From Methylococcales bacterium (GTDB lineage: Bacteria; Pseudomonadota; Gammaproteobacteria; Methylococcales; Methylomonadaceae), in contig JAPLRP010000090.1 of NCBI GenBank assembly GCA_026399095.1, forward strand, positions 1-64,000: a DNA stretch of 64,000 nucleotides. The letters run 5' to 3'. The notes under the pieces were generated by a model. It had not been told where the DNA came from and searched no databases. It was given only the letters and a program-made list of their open reading frames with translations. Below are positions 30,009-40,328 of this stretch, one piece after another. Within the stretch, counting starts at the first letter, position 1. Each line of letters begins with the position of its first letter. The position numbers were made by a program, and so were the translations under genes.

Positions 30009-33000
30009 GATTCTGCTCCTTTTGGTTGTCGACAATAATCTCGGTTTTTTTTCGATGAGATAGTTTTTCAACAACATAAAAACTTAAAGGAACAAAGAAT
30101 ATAGCAATAAATGAAGCAGTTGCCATTCCTCCAATAACAACATAACCAATAACTTGTCGCCCCAAAGCACCTGCACCATCAGCTAAGGCTAAAGGTACGC
30201 AGCCTAAAATAAAAGCAAAACTAGTCATTAAGATTGGTCGTAATCTGACACGCGCACCTTCCAAAGTGGCATCTATAATGGGTTTACCTTGTTCTACACC
30301 CATTTTGGCAAATTCAACAATCAATATCGCGTTCTTTGCCGCTAAACCAATCAGCATTACCAATCCGATTTGCGCATAAACATTATTGGCGTATTGCCCG
30401 ACCATTAAGGCAGCAAAGGCTCCAAATATTGCAATGGGCGTGCCTAATAAAACACTAAAAGGCAAGCTCCAACTTTCATAGAGTGCCGCTAAAATTAAAA
30501 ATACACAGAGTAATGAAAAACCAAAAATAACAATGGGTGAAAGACCTTGTTGGGCAATTTTTTCTTGATAACTCATACCCATATAATCGTAGCCCATAGT
30601 GCTGGGCATGGTTTGCGCAAAAACTTCTTCAAGTGCTTGCATAGCTTGTGCTGAAGTATAACCAGGATTGGCCGCAGCATTGATTAAAGCACTACGGTAA
30701 AGGTTGTAACGCATTGTAAATTCAGGCCCACTTGTTTCACTTATATTAGTTACCGCAGATAAAGGCACGGTGGTGCCGCTTTTGTTGCGTACATAAAACT
30801 GACCTAAGGGCTCGGGTGTTTTTCGATATTCACCTTCAGCTTCCAGATAAACCTGCCACTGTCGTCCAAAACGGTTAAAGTAGTTAATAAAACCGCTACC
30901 CATGTAATACTGCATGGTTTGGTAGACATCGGCCAAATTTACACCTTGTTTAATGACCTTATCTTTATCAACATCAACATATAACTGCGGTGTTGCAGCT
31001 ATAAGTGTCGTAAAAATTCCGGTCAATTCCGGTCGCTGCTGAGCTGCTTTTATAAATTTTTCAGTATTTTCGGCCAAAAATTCGACTGTACTTCCACCTC
31101 TATCTTCTAGCACAAAGCTAACTCCACCGGAGGTTCCGACGCCTGGTATGGCTGGTGGTGGAAATACTAAAGCTATCGCCCCTGGTAGTTTTCGCAATTC
31201 TTTATTGATCGATAACTTAATGGCTGTGTATTGTTCATCGGCTGCGGTACGATTTGCCCAATCATCAAGAGTAATAAAGAAAAATGCATTGTAAGTGGTA
31301 TTGGCTTGACTAAGCATGTTATAACCAAGCACTGTTGAATAATATTTAACACCTGGTGTGTTTTTTAATACGTCTTCAACTTGTTTGGCTATTTCACTGG
31401 TTCTTTGAAGTGATGAAGCATTTGGCAATTGCAGTGCACCGTATATGTACCCTTGGTCTTCATCGGGTAAAAAGCTGGCTGGTATTTTGTGCCCTAAAAA
31501 ACCTGCAGATAAGGCCAGTGCGAGTAAAATCATTAATCCAAAAAAACTGCGGCGAATAAGGGTGTTACAAACGCCAACGTAACCATCGGTAATGCGACCA
31601 AATATACGATTAAATCCATCAAAAAAACGTTGCAATAAGCTGGTGCTTTTTTGTTCTGCTTTTGGCTTTAGCATCAGTGCGCATAATGCAGGTGTTAGTG
31701 TCAAGGCATTAAAAGCTGATAGTGCCACAGAAACAGCCATTGTTACTGCAAACGGTTGATAAAGACGACCGGTAATTCCTGGAATAAAGGCTGTAGGTAT
31801 AAATACGGCGCTTAGAATAATGGCAATTGCAATAACGGGGCCGGATACTTCTTCCATTGCTTTAAGTGCAGCATCTTTTGGTGAAAGACCTTTCTCAATA
31901 TGATGCTCTACAGCTTCTACAACAACAATTGCATCATCAATTACCAATCCAACAGCCAGCACTAGGCCGAATAGCGATAAGGTATTGATAGAAAAACCAA
32001 ACAAGGGGAAAAAGGCAAATGTACCGATTAAAGCTACCGGAACCGCCAGCAAAGGAATCAACGTAGCCCGCCAACTTTGTAAAAACAGGTAAACAACGAT
32101 AATTACCAGCACTAAGGCTTCAAATAGTGTTTGAACAATATCATCAATCCCTGCTGTAACTGCCAACGTGGTATCTAGAGCGACGGCATAATCTAGGTCA
32201 GCTGGAAAACTCTTCTTTTGTTCAGCCATTAACGCTTTGGCACCGTTGGCAGCATCAAGTGCGTTGGATCCAGGTAATTGGTAAAGCGCAATCAGCGCTG
32301 TAGGTTGCCCATTTAGACGACTGGATACCGAGTAATTTTGCGCACCTAGTTCAATGCGACCAACGTCTTTAATTCGGACTGTTGAGCCGGTTTTATTAAC
32401 ACGTAAAATGACATTGCCAAAATCTTCTTCGGATTGTAATCGACCTTGCGCCCTTAAAGCATAAGTGAATTCCTGGCCAGTTGGTATGGGCTCTCCACCA
32501 ATTTGTCCGGCAGGATTAACGGTGTTTTGTGCTTGGATGGCATTTACAATTTCAGGGATTGTGATGTCTAACGATGCTAATTTATCAGGTTTAACCCAAA
32601 TACGCATGGCATACTGACCCGCTCCAAATACAGAAACAGTCGAAATTCCTTTAGTACGGGTGAGCTTGTCATTTAAATTGATGTAAGCATAATTGGCTAA
32701 AAACACATTATCATAAGTCCCTTTGGGTGAATAAAGGGCAAACATGATTAGTGGGGCAACAGTCGATTTTTGGACCGTTATGCCAAAATTATTAACTGGG
32801 GTAGGAAGTTGTGATGCCGCCTGTGTTTCCCTCATTTGGGAAAGAATTTGATCGGTGTTTGGATCAGTAGTGACATCAAAATCAACACGTAGATTTGTGT
32901 TACCGCTATTGGTGTTAATAGAATACATGTAAGTCATGTTATCAACACCTGACATTTGCTGTTCAATTGGTGTCGCTACCGCCTGCTCCATAGTTAACGC

Positions 33001-33159
33001 ATCTGCACCGTTATAAGTTGCGCTGATTTGTATTTCTGGAGGGGCCAAATTAGGAAATTGAGCAATAGGCAAACTAACCATAGCTACCAAACCAAGAATA
33101 ACCATTAGAATAGCTATAACCATAGCTACAATTGGCCTATTTATAAAAAATTTGGCCAT
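30001..33159 (-). CDS. HAE1-type RND multidrug efflux pump
   Basis: This 1052-residue inner-membrane transporter resembles AcrB/MexB. It opens AKFFINRPIVAMVIAILMV and has the proton-relay aspartate pair in GLVIDDAIVVVEAVEHH (helix 4) and the conserved lysine in AAKNAILIVEFAK (helix 10), with two large periplasmic porter regions. It would export hydrophobic compounds with the adaptor encoded five bases upstream and the outer-membrane factor overlapping its stop. No local regulator gene (TetR type) adjoins the operon. Confidence 0.96.
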   Translation of the reverse strand: MAKFFINRPIVAMVIAILMVILGLVAMVSLPIAQFPNLAPPEIQISATYNGADALTMEQAVATPIEQQMSGVDNMTYMYSINTNSGNTNLRVDFDVTTDPNTDQILSQMRETQAASQLPTPVNNFGITVQKSTVAPLIMFALYSPKGTYDNVFLANYAYINLNDKLTRTKGISTVSVFGAGQYAMRIWVKPDKLASLDITIPEIVNAIQAQNTVNPAGQIGGEPIPTGQEFTYALRAQGRLQSEEDFGNVILRVNKTGSTVRIKDVGRIELGAQNYSVSSRLNGQPTALIALYQLPGSNALDAANGAKALMAEQKKSFPADLDYAVALDTTLAVTAGIDDIVQTLFEALVLVIIVVYLFLQSWRATLIPLLAVPVALIGTFAFFPLFGFSINTLSLFGLVLAVGLVIDDAIVVVEAVEHHIEKGLSPKDAALKAMEEVSGPVIAIAIILSAVFIPTAFIPGITGRLYQPFAVTMAVSVALSAFNALTLTPALCALMLKPKAEQKSTSLLQRFFDGFNRIFGRITDGYVGVCNTLIRRSFFGLMILLALALSAGFLGHKIPASFLPDEDQGYIYGALQLPNASSLQRTSEIAKQVEDVLKNTPGVKYYSTVLGYNMLSQANTTYNAFFFITLDDWANRTAADEQYTAIKLSINKELRKLPGAIALVFPPPAIPGVGTSGGVSFVLEDRGGSTVEFLAENTEKFIKAAQQRPELTGIFTTLIAATPQLYVDVDKDKVIKQGVNLADVYQTMQYYMGSGFINYFNRFGRQWQVYLEAEGEYRKTPEPLGQFYVRNKSGTTVPLSAVTNISETSGPEFTMRYNLYRSALINAAANPGYTSAQAMQALEEVFAQTMPSTMGYDYMGMSYQEKIAQQGLSPIVIFGFSLLCVFLILAALYESWSLPFSVLLGTPIAIFGAFAALMVGQYANNVYAQIGLVMLIGLAAKNAILIVEFAKMGVEQGKPIIDATLEGARVRLRPILMTSFAFILGCVPLALADGAGALGRQVIGYVVIGGMATASFIAIFFVPLSFYVVEKLSHRKKTEIIVDNQKEQNRE

Positions 33160-33163
33160 AATA

Positions 33164-34366
33164 TTATCTCGTTACGCTTGAATTAGTTGGTGATTTTACT
33201 GCTTCATAAGGTTCCGGATTCACCTTCATTCCATCGCGAATTTTTTGCAATCCTTCAACGACTACTTGATCATTTACGTTCACCCCTTCTTCGATAATAA
33301 CCATTGATCCAATGGTTTCACCAGGTGTTATTGTACGTATACTGATAGTCTTATCCGCATTTACTATTGCCAATTGAGTGGCTGTTTGCATTTTAATAAT
33401 GGCTTGTTGTGGAACGACTAAGGCATTTTGCTTAACATCCGTTGTGGCTTGAATACGCGCATACATACCAGGCCGCAATACGTTGTCCGGGTTTGAAAAT
33501 AATACGGCAACTTTAATCGTACCAGTATTGACATCTACTTGACGATTAGCAAAGAAAAACGTGCCGTTGTGAGGGTAAATAGAGTTATTGGCTAGTTTTA
33601 ATTGTAAAGGAACCGGTTCAGGTTGGGATCTTCCTTGCTGTTGCTCGCGCTCTGTTAAATGTAAATATTGCTTTTCATTTAAGCCAATATACGCACGAAT
33701 GGGCTGTACCTGTGAAACCTGAGTCAATTCATTGCTGGTAGAGCCGGGGCCGACTAAATCACCTAGTTGCGCATTGGATAAGCCGGCTATGCCGCTAATT
33801 GGTGAGGTGATTTTAGTAAAACCAAGATTTAATTTGGCAGTTTCTACTGCGGCTTGTGCCGCTAAAACTTGAGCTTGTGCACTCGCTACCGCACCGACGG
33901 CGTTATCACGATCTAAAACACTGACTGCATTTTCGGGTAGCAGTCTTTTAATTCTGTTCATAGCAAGTTGATTGGTTGTCAATACTGCTTGCTGTTGTGC
34001 TAGATTTGCTTTTTCTTGTGCAAGAGTCGCTTCAAAAGTACGCGGGTCAATTTCGTAAAGTAATTGATTCTTTTTTACTAAATCACCTTCTTTATAATTT
34101 TGCTTGATTAAGTATCCAGTCACTTGTGCATTAATTTGAGCGTTGATCATACCATCAAGGGTTCCTACCCATTCTTGCTGGATGGGAACGTCTTCTTGAA
34201 TAACTTTGGTTGTTTTTACTGTGGTTGGAATTGTTACAACCGTTTCTTTGGGCTTTTCGCAGCCAGTGACAAGAAAAACTAATATAATTGTTAGCAGTAG
34301 ATTTGAATCCACAAACTTAAAGACTTTTTGTCGGTTAGATGCATTTGGATTTTGTGTGTTTTTCAT
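33164..34366 (-). CDS. RND efflux membrane fusion protein (AcrA-like)
   Basis: The ATG at 34366 with AAGG just upstream gives 400 residues. A lipoprotein-type signal (LLLTIILVFLVTGCEKP) is followed by the biotinyl-lipoyl-like domain (INAQVTGYLIKQNYKEGDLV), a coiled-coil hairpin and the beta-barrel domain. It bridges the RND pump and the outer-membrane factor in the periplasm. It is the first gene of the three-gene operon; its promoter must lie in the gap to the type I secretion operon. Confidence 0.93.
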   Translation of the reverse strand: MKNTQNPNASNRQKVFKFVDSNLLLTIILVFLVTGCEKPKETVVTIPTTVKTTKVIQEDVPIQQEWVGTLDGMINAQINAQVTGYLIKQNYKEGDLVKKNQLLYEIDPRTFEATLAQEKANLAQQQAVLTTNQLAMNRIKRLLPENAVSVLDRDNAVGAVASAQAQVLAAQAAVETAKLNLGFTKITSPISGIAGLSNAQLGDLVGPGSTSNELTQVSQVQPIRAYIGLNEKQYLHLTEREQQQGRSQPEPVPLQLKLANNSIYPHNGTFFFANRQVDVNTGTIKVAVLFSNPDNVLRPGMYARIQATTDVKQNALVVPQQAIIKMQTATQLAIVNADKTISIRTITPGETIGSMVIIEEGVNVNDQVVVEGLQKIRDGMKVNPEPYEAVKSPTNSSVTR

Positions 34367-34695
34367 AAAACCTTGCAATAATTCAAATTAATTTAACTCC
34401 ATTTTAGCGTTTTCCATGGAGCGGAACAGGATTTTTTTATAATAAGCTACTTGAGATTATTAAAATTACAGTAAAAGAGCAAGCTTGAATTAGGATTTAA
34501 AATTGAAGTTATGGTTTTTCATGGGTTAAATAACATGCAGATTTTGGATCATGTACCTAAATATTATTATTTTAAAATCAGCATAAAGCTGTTATTTGAG
34601 AATGCATTAAAATTTAAAAGCCACAGAATATATTTGTTTGTCGAAAAGGTATGAGATAATTATTATCTTATGGGTTGGTTTTAAATTGTGTGCAA
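34367..34695. other. divergent intergenic region, RND and type I secretion operons
   Basis: This roughly 330-base AT-rich gap separates two operons that point away from each other, so it should contain both promoters. I see no convincing operator palindrome, terminator or small ORF in it. Confidence 0.4.
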
Positions 34696-36441
34696 ATGAT
34701 AAAAACGAATAAGTCTGATTTGGAAGAAGCGTTAAACCTGTGTAAAGGTTCCTTTATATCAGCTGCATTATTTAGCATGGTCATTAACCTATTGCAACTG
34801 GTGCCAACCATTTACATGTTGCAACTCTACGACCGGGTCGTGCCAACGGGTAATCGTTCAACGTTACTCATGTTGACACTGATCATGTTAGTGTTGTTTA
34901 TGACTTTGGGCGCTTTGGAGTGGGTTCGCTCGCAGATATTGGTCAGAGTTAGTTCGCGTCTGGAAACATTACTTAACGAGCGATTATTTAATGTTGCGTA
35001 TAAACAATCGCTTTATTCGGGTGGGCAACGCGCCTCTTCACAGGCGTTGGATGATTTAACGTCATTAAGGCAGTTTTTGACGGGTAATGGTTTATTTGCA
35101 TTTTTCGATGTGCCATGGATTCCTGTTTATATTGCCGTTATGTTTATTTTTCACCCGTCTTACGGATGGGCGGCTATCGGCATGGCCATTATTTTAATCA
35201 TCGTTGCCATCGTCCAAGAAAAATCAACGGCTAAAATGATAGGAGAAGCCAACGCCTTAGCTAATGCAGGACGCGGACTGGTTAATAAAAATCTGAGAAA
35301 TGCAGAAGTGATTGAGTCCATGGGTATGTTGCAAAATATTCAGAAACGTTGGGTGGAAGGAACTCGGCAGGTTTTGGTGCTGCAGGCAACAGCCAGTTCT
35401 CGCGCAGGCTTGGTGAGCGGATTGTCAAAAGTTATTCGGACATCATCGCAATCATTAATTCTGGCCCTAGGTGCTTATTTGGTGATAGAGAATGAAATAA
35501 CCGGTGGCTTAATGATTGCGGGTTCTATTTTATTAGGCCGAGCCCTTGCCCCTATTGATATGATGATAGGCACCTGGAAAGGCTTTATTGGTGCCCGTGG
35601 CCAATACCATCGTCTTAATGAAATGTTACACCAGATTCCCGCCGAACCCGAAAAAATGACTTTGCCGGCACCTGAAGGACTTTTTCAGTTAGAAGCCGCC
35701 GTCGTCGTTCCGCCGGGCGCAAAAACACCGGCCTTGAAAGGCATCACCCTGACTATTGCCAAGGGTGATGTGGTGGGCGTCATTGGCCCCAGTGGCTCAG
35801 GAAAATCAACGTTCGCCCGTGCTTTATTGGGTATCTGGCCGACGGCAAATGGTAAAATTCGTCTGGATGGCGCTGAAGTTTTTGCTTGGAATCGGCATGA
35901 GTTGGGCCCCTATATCGGTTACTTACCGCAGGATATCGAGCTTTTTGAAGGCACCATTAGCGAAAACATCGCGCGTTTTGGTGATATAGAACCAGAAAAA
36001 GTCGTTAATGCGGCCAAAATGGCTGACGTGCATGACTTGATTTTGCGACTGCCTCAAGGTTATGACACGCATATCGGCGCCAGTGGCGGCAATCTTTCAG
36101 GCGGTCAGCGCCAAAGGATCGGCTTGGCCAGAGCATTATACGGTGATCCAGTTATTATCGTATTAGACGAGCCTAACTCTAACCTGGATGAGCAGGGTGA
36201 AGTTGCTTTAGGTAATACCATTAAAAGGTTAAAGCAAAAAAAGGCAACGGTCATTGTGATTACCCATCGTAATAATGTACTGGCAAATGTCGATAAGTTA
36301 TTGATATTAAATGATGGGCTTTTGTCCGTTTATGGTCCAAAAGATCAAGTGATCGCCCATTTACAGGAAAAGCAGGTCGTCGCTACACAAGACAATTCGC
36401 CTCCTCAGTCGCCGGTTGCTCCCTTACATTCACCCGAATAA
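34696..36441 (+). CDS. type I secretion ABC transporter (PrtD/AprD-like)
   Basis: An exporter of about 581 residues with an N-terminal membrane domain (FISAALFSMVINLLQLVPTIYMLQLYDRVVPTG is the PrtD-type opening; only part is quoted as QLYDRVVPTGNRSTL) and an ATPase with Walker A GPSGSGKST, signature LSGGQRQRI, Walker B VIIVLDEPNS and H-loop ITHR. There is no C39 peptidase domain, so substrates would carry uncleaved C-terminal signals. The start is uncertain: TTG at 34675 or ATG at 34696. It forms an operon with an HlyD-like adaptor and a TolC-like channel. Confidence 0.92.
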   Translation: MIKTNKSDLEEALNLCKGSFISAALFSMVINLLQLVPTIYMLQLYDRVVPTGNRSTLLMLTLIMLVLFMTLGALEWVRSQILVRVSSRLETLLNERLFNVAYKQSLYSGGQRASSQALDDLTSLRQFLTGNGLFAFFDVPWIPVYIAVMFIFHPSYGWAAIGMAIILIIVAIVQEKSTAKMIGEANALANAGRGLVNKNLRNAEVIESMGMLQNIQKRWVEGTRQVLVLQATASSRAGLVSGLSKVIRTSSQSLILALGAYLVIENEITGGLMIAGSILLGRALAPIDMMIGTWKGFIGARGQYHRLNEMLHQIPAEPEKMTLPAPEGLFQLEAAVVVPPGAKTPALKGITLTIAKGDVVGVIGPSGSGKSTFARALLGIWPTANGKIRLDGAEVFAWNRHELGPYIGYLPQDIELFEGTISENIARFGDIEPEKVVNAAKMADVHDLILRLPQGYDTHIGASGGNLSGGQRQRIGLARALYGDPVIIVLDEPNSNLDEQGEVALGNTIKRLKQKKATVIVITHRNNVLANVDKLLILNDGLLSVYGPKDQVIAHLQEKQVVATQDNSPPQSPVAPLHSPE

Positions 36442-36448
36442 AACACCT

Positions 36449-37777
36449 ATGAAAGAAAGGCTTGTACAACTGACTACCGAGAATGGCACCCCCATTATTA
36501 CTGATGATCGATCGGTACGGACGATAGGGATTATTATTCTGGTTGTTACCTTCGGCATTTTAGGTACCTGGGGTTATCTGGCACCGATTGATAGCGCGGC
36601 CTTGGCACCCGGTTATGTTGCTGTAAAATCGCATAGAAAAACCGTGCAGCATTTAGACGGTGGGATAGTCAGCCAGTTGCTGGCTAAAGATGGCGATGTT
36701 GTCAAAGCAGGTGATGTTTTACTTATACTGGATGGCACCGAAGTTAAGGCGCAACTTGAAATTCTTCGAGGTCAGCATATCACCTTAGCCGCGCAACTCG
36801 CCAGACTGATTGCTGAAAGAGATCAACTCAATCAAATCAAGTTCCCTGATGATTTACAAGACTTGTCCGATGCGCATATTGCCGAAGCAAGACAAGGTGA
36901 GAGTCAAATATTTACTTCCAGGAAAAGCGCTTATCAAGGCGAAATATCAGTATTAAACCAACGAGCAAGCCAGTTAAGTGCAAAAATTAAAGGCTTGGAG
37001 GGGCAGCGCACCAGTAAACAAGAGCTGATGAAATCCTATGGCGATGAAGTTCATGACTTAAAAGAATTATTGGCTGAAGGTTTTGCCAACAAACAACGGC
37101 TGCGTGATATTGAACGTAACTATGCAAATGCGACTAGTGATGTCGCCGCCTTAAGTGCTGAAATAGCCGGCAATGAAATTCAAATAGGCGAAACCAAGTT
37201 ACAAATTTTGCAGATACAAAAGAAATTTCAAGAAGAAGTTGCCGCTAAGCTCGGTGAAGTGCAAGCGGAGTTATATGATGTTGCCCAGCGTTTGCTGGCA
37301 ACTACCGACAAAGTAATAAGAACAGAAATAAAAGCGCCCGCTAATGGTCGTGTTTTGGGCTTATCTGTCCATAACGTGGGTGGCGTTATTACCCCAGGCA
37401 AACCCATACTGGATATTGTCCCGCAAAAAGAAGAGCTGATTATTGATGCTCAAGTTTCACCAATGGACATCGATAGGGTCATCGTTGGCCTATTGGCCGA
37501 AGTCAGATTCAGTGCCTTTAAACAAGCGTTAACCCCTAAAATGCAAGGTAAAGTAATCAACTTATCCGCTGACCGCTTAACGGATGAGAAAACCGGCATG
37601 CCTTATTATCAGGCGCAAGTTGAATTAACCCCAGATAGCTTTGAAAAATTGGGTGACATGGAATTAGTGCCCGGCATGCCGGCAGAAGTGCTGATTAATA
37701 CCGGTGAGCGTACGGTATTTGAATATTTGATGCAGCCCATTACCAATGCTTTTGCCCGTGCCTTTATTGAAGACTAA
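36449..37777 (+). CDS. type I secretion membrane fusion protein (HlyD/PrtE-like)
   Basis: From the ATG at 36449 the product has 442 residues: a cytoplasmic start, one membrane anchor (about residues 22-42, IIILVVTFGILGTWGYLAP), then the split lipoyl domain (VQHLDGGIVSQLLAKDGDVV), a long coiled coil and a C-terminal beta barrel with VRTEIKAPANGRV-type text (IRTEIKAPANGRVLGL). It is the periplasmic adaptor linking the ABC pump to the outer-membrane channel. It begins seven bases after the ABC gene. The ORF track start lies 11 codons too early, inside the upstream gene. Confidence 0.92.
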   Translation: MKERLVQLTTENGTPIITDDRSVRTIGIIILVVTFGILGTWGYLAPIDSAALAPGYVAVKSHRKTVQHLDGGIVSQLLAKDGDVVKAGDVLLILDGTEVKAQLEILRGQHITLAAQLARLIAERDQLNQIKFPDDLQDLSDAHIAEARQGESQIFTSRKSAYQGEISVLNQRASQLSAKIKGLEGQRTSKQELMKSYGDEVHDLKELLAEGFANKQRLRDIERNYANATSDVAALSAEIAGNEIQIGETKLQILQIQKKFQEEVAAKLGEVQAELYDVAQRLLATTDKVIRTEIKAPANGRVLGLSVHNVGGVITPGKPILDIVPQKEELIIDAQVSPMDIDRVIVGLLAEVRFSAFKQALTPKMQGKVINLSADRLTDEKTGMPYYQAQVELTPDSFEKLGDMELVPGMPAEVLINTGERTVFEYLMQPITNAFARAFIED

Positions 37778-37783
37778 ACGGTT

Positions 37784-39124
37784 ATGAAAAACATAAAGTT
37801 GTTTATAGCTTGTCTTGTTCTTACTCAAGCAAATTTGGGCCATGCTGAAGATTTATTGACGATCTATCAACAGGCGATAGAGGCCGATCCGCAATTAAAA
37901 ACGGCGGCATTAAAAGTAGATATAGGCTCAGCACAAAAAGGTCAGGCTTTGGGTGTCATGTTGCCGCAAGTCAGTGCCAATACCAATTGGTCAGCGAATA
38001 ACCAAGCAAGGAATAAGCTTGCCAATAGTCGTACTCCGGCAGGTATAGATTCAAGTAGCTATCAAGGTACGCGTTATAATGTTTCTTTAACGCAAACGGT
38101 ACTGGATTTTGCCAAGTTTTGGGACTGGCGTCGCGCGCAAGAAGTTGAAAATCAATATGCTTCAGAAAATATAGTGGCACAACACGACTTAATGTTTAAA
38201 GTCGTTGAAAAATACTTTAATGTACTGGAAGCAGAAGATCAGTTGACTTTTTTACAGGCCGAAAAAGAGACGACCATCAGACAATTGGAACAAGTCCAAA
38301 AACAATATGCCAAACAATTGGTTTTAATTACCGATGTCTATGAAGTAGAAGCCCGATTGGATCAGATAAAAGCGACTGAAATTGAGGCTGAAACGCAGGT
38401 CGTCATCGCCAAAGAAAGTTTAAAAGAACTCACCAATATTGAACCCCTAGGGCTTTATAAGTTACGTGACGAAATAGACTATAAAATACTGGAAGGTAAG
38501 CTGGAAGACTGGATTGCCGTGGCCAAAAGTGAAAATCCACTCTTGGCAGCGCAAATTAGCGCGATTGCGGCGGCAAGTAATGATGTGGCGGTGCAAAAAT
38601 CACGCTATTTACCTGTGGTTGATATGCAGTTAAATTACAACAATACTAATACGGGGTATCAAAGTATCAATTTGGGCAGTACCGTAGAAACACAAGTGGC
38701 CGCTATCAATGTCAATATACCGCTCTTTTCGGGTGGGGTAACCACTAACCGAATGTATGAAGCACAATATAAGTTATCGATTAGTCAATACGAAAATGAC
38801 TCTAAAATAAGAGCCTTGATTAAAGAAACCAGTGATTCATTCTTAAGTTCAAATGCCAATGTAAAACGTATCAGTGCTTCACGCAAAGCACTGGAATCAG
38901 CGATTAAATCCAAAGAATCTTTAGAGACAGGTTTTAGCTATGGCGATCAAACCATCGGAGATGTTTTAAATGCCCAGCAAGCAGAATTTAAAGCCAAGCG
39001 CGATTTAGCACAGGCAAAATATGCCTATATAAAAAATAAAATGCGATTTATGCAGGCGATAGGGTTGATAAGTGATGAAAACATGGCTGAAGTTAATAGT
39101 TGGTTGCAGGTTAGCCAAAACTAA
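37784..39124 (+). CDS. TolC-family type I secretion outer-membrane channel
   Basis: A signal peptide (LFIACLVLTQANLGHA) precedes the TolC opening EDLLTIYQQAIEADPQLK. Two outer-membrane-efflux repeats follow, with NVNIPLFSGGVTTNR in the second. The 446-residue length is standard. It is the third gene of the secretion operon, seven bases after the adaptor. There is no RTX-type substrate gene downstream, so the cargo must be encoded elsewhere. Confidence 0.92.
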   Translation: MKNIKLFIACLVLTQANLGHAEDLLTIYQQAIEADPQLKTAALKVDIGSAQKGQALGVMLPQVSANTNWSANNQARNKLANSRTPAGIDSSSYQGTRYNVSLTQTVLDFAKFWDWRRAQEVENQYASENIVAQHDLMFKVVEKYFNVLEAEDQLTFLQAEKETTIRQLEQVQKQYAKQLVLITDVYEVEARLDQIKATEIEAETQVVIAKESLKELTNIEPLGLYKLRDEIDYKILEGKLEDWIAVAKSENPLLAAQISAIAAASNDVAVQKSRYLPVVDMQLNYNNTNTGYQSINLGSTVETQVAAINVNIPLFSGGVTTNRMYEAQYKLSISQYENDSKIRALIKETSDSFLSSNANVKRISASRKALESAIKSKESLETGFSYGDQTIGDVLNAQQAEFKAKRDLAQAKYAYIKNKMRFMQAIGLISDENMAEVNSWLQVSQN

Positions 39125-39241
39125 CTATAAATAAAAGTGCTAGCAATTTTGGGCAAATAAAACAGTATGTTAATTTGAACCTTTTGCTCGCGTACTTCAA
39201 GTCACAATGGAAAGATCGAGTAGTTGTTATTACGTTCCTTC

Positions 39242-39280
39242 GTGCATTATAGCTCTGAAGAGACACTAACTATAATGCAC
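39242..39280. repeat. 11-bp inverted repeat between convergent genes
   Basis: GTGCATTATAG at 39242-39252 is mirrored exactly by CTATAATGCAC at 39270-39280 around a 17-base spacer. It lies between the convergent tolC-like and glycosyltransferase genes, so a terminator role is possible, but no T run follows. It could also be a protein-binding site or a small mobile-element end. Confidence 0.5.
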
Positions 39281-39287
39281 AGATATA

Positions 39288-40328
39288 TTACTGTGTAATT
39301 TTCCGAACCTCGACATTATTCCAAATAGTTTCGATAAAATCTGGCTCCATTTCCGGCATACCGTCTTTTATCCAATTTACCAACACGTTACCGATATTCG
39401 GATAAGTTATGTGTATGGCATGATTGTCATACAGCCATTCTTCAATAACCGAGCTGTCCATATCATTCATGGTTTGACCATACCCTAATTGTTTTAGGGC
39501 TGCTGCATTAGAGATTTGCTCCATTTGGGCATGTAGCGGCTTGGCAAGAATTTTTTTACCTAGTTGTAGTGCTTCACTAGCCAATTCAAAACCAGCATTG
39601 CTTATAATTCCGGAGCTGTCATATACATCTTTCTGAAACTCTGTCCGTGAAAGTGGGTTGCATTTGATGTGTTCAAATGAAGATGGCGTCACTTCGGGTG
39701 AGTAGAGATGAAATTCAAAATTTTTAAAGGGAGCTAAAAGCTTGATTACCTCTTTTTGGTCTTCAAAAGGAAGGTATACAACAATTTTATTATTGATAAT
39801 ACTTTTAGGTGTTTCAGGCGTGTCAATAATAGGCGGCAATATGGGTTGACCAAAGTGATGCCAATGCAAGCCCACACCTCTATCGGCAGGGGCAAAATAT
39901 TTCATGACTTGATTGGCAATAGGATCAGATCCTGCTCTAGGAATATTATGGTTAAATGCGTATTGATGACCTATGCCTAAAACGGGTTTTTTCTGATTTT
40001 TTGCCGCCCACGCAGTAACCGGCTCAAAGTCGCTGATAACTAGATCATATCCACTTAAATCCAAAGATTTTATATCCTTAATAAAGGTAACAGGCTTTGC
40101 TTCAAGTGCAGTTTTAAAGTAATTAACCTGACCATTTTTAGTGTTAAATGTTAGGCCTGTGCGTAACTGATAGTCATTAAAAATCTCCATATCAAAATAT
40201 TTATCCACAGGTCGACCAGTAAACTGAAAGGTAACATCAAGGCCTGCGGCATAGAGTTCTTTTGCCATAACACGGGCGCGAGTTATATGGCCGTTTCCGG
40301 TTCCTTGTACGCCATAAAAAATTTTCAT
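39288..40328 (-). CDS. MJ1255/VC2487-family glycosyltransferase-like protein
   Basis: The 346-residue protein begins KIFYGVQGTGNGHITRARVM, the signature of the MJ1255/VC2487 family, related to GT-B glycosyltransferases such as MurG. ISNAGFELASEALQLGKK in the C-terminal half is the nucleotide-sugar-binding region. The family is uncharacterised biochemically; a cell-surface sugar-transfer role is inferred. Its start overlaps the stop of the PAP2 gene (ATGA), so the two are translationally coupled. Confidence 0.88.
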   Translation of the reverse strand: MKIFYGVQGTGNGHITRARVMAKELYAAGLDVTFQFTGRPVDKYFDMEIFNDYQLRTGLTFNTKNGQVNYFKTALEAKPVTFIKDIKSLDLSGYDLVISDFEPVTAWAAKNQKKPVLGIGHQYAFNHNIPRAGSDPIANQVMKYFAPADRGVGLHWHHFGQPILPPIIDTPETPKSIINNKIVVYLPFEDQKEVIKLLAPFKNFEFHLYSPEVTPSSFEHIKCNPLSRTEFQKDVYDSSGIISNAGFELASEALQLGKKILAKPLHAQMEQISNAAALKQLGYGQTMNDMDSSVIEEWLYDNHAIHITYPNIGNVLVNWIKDGMPEMEPDFIETIWNNVEVRKITQ

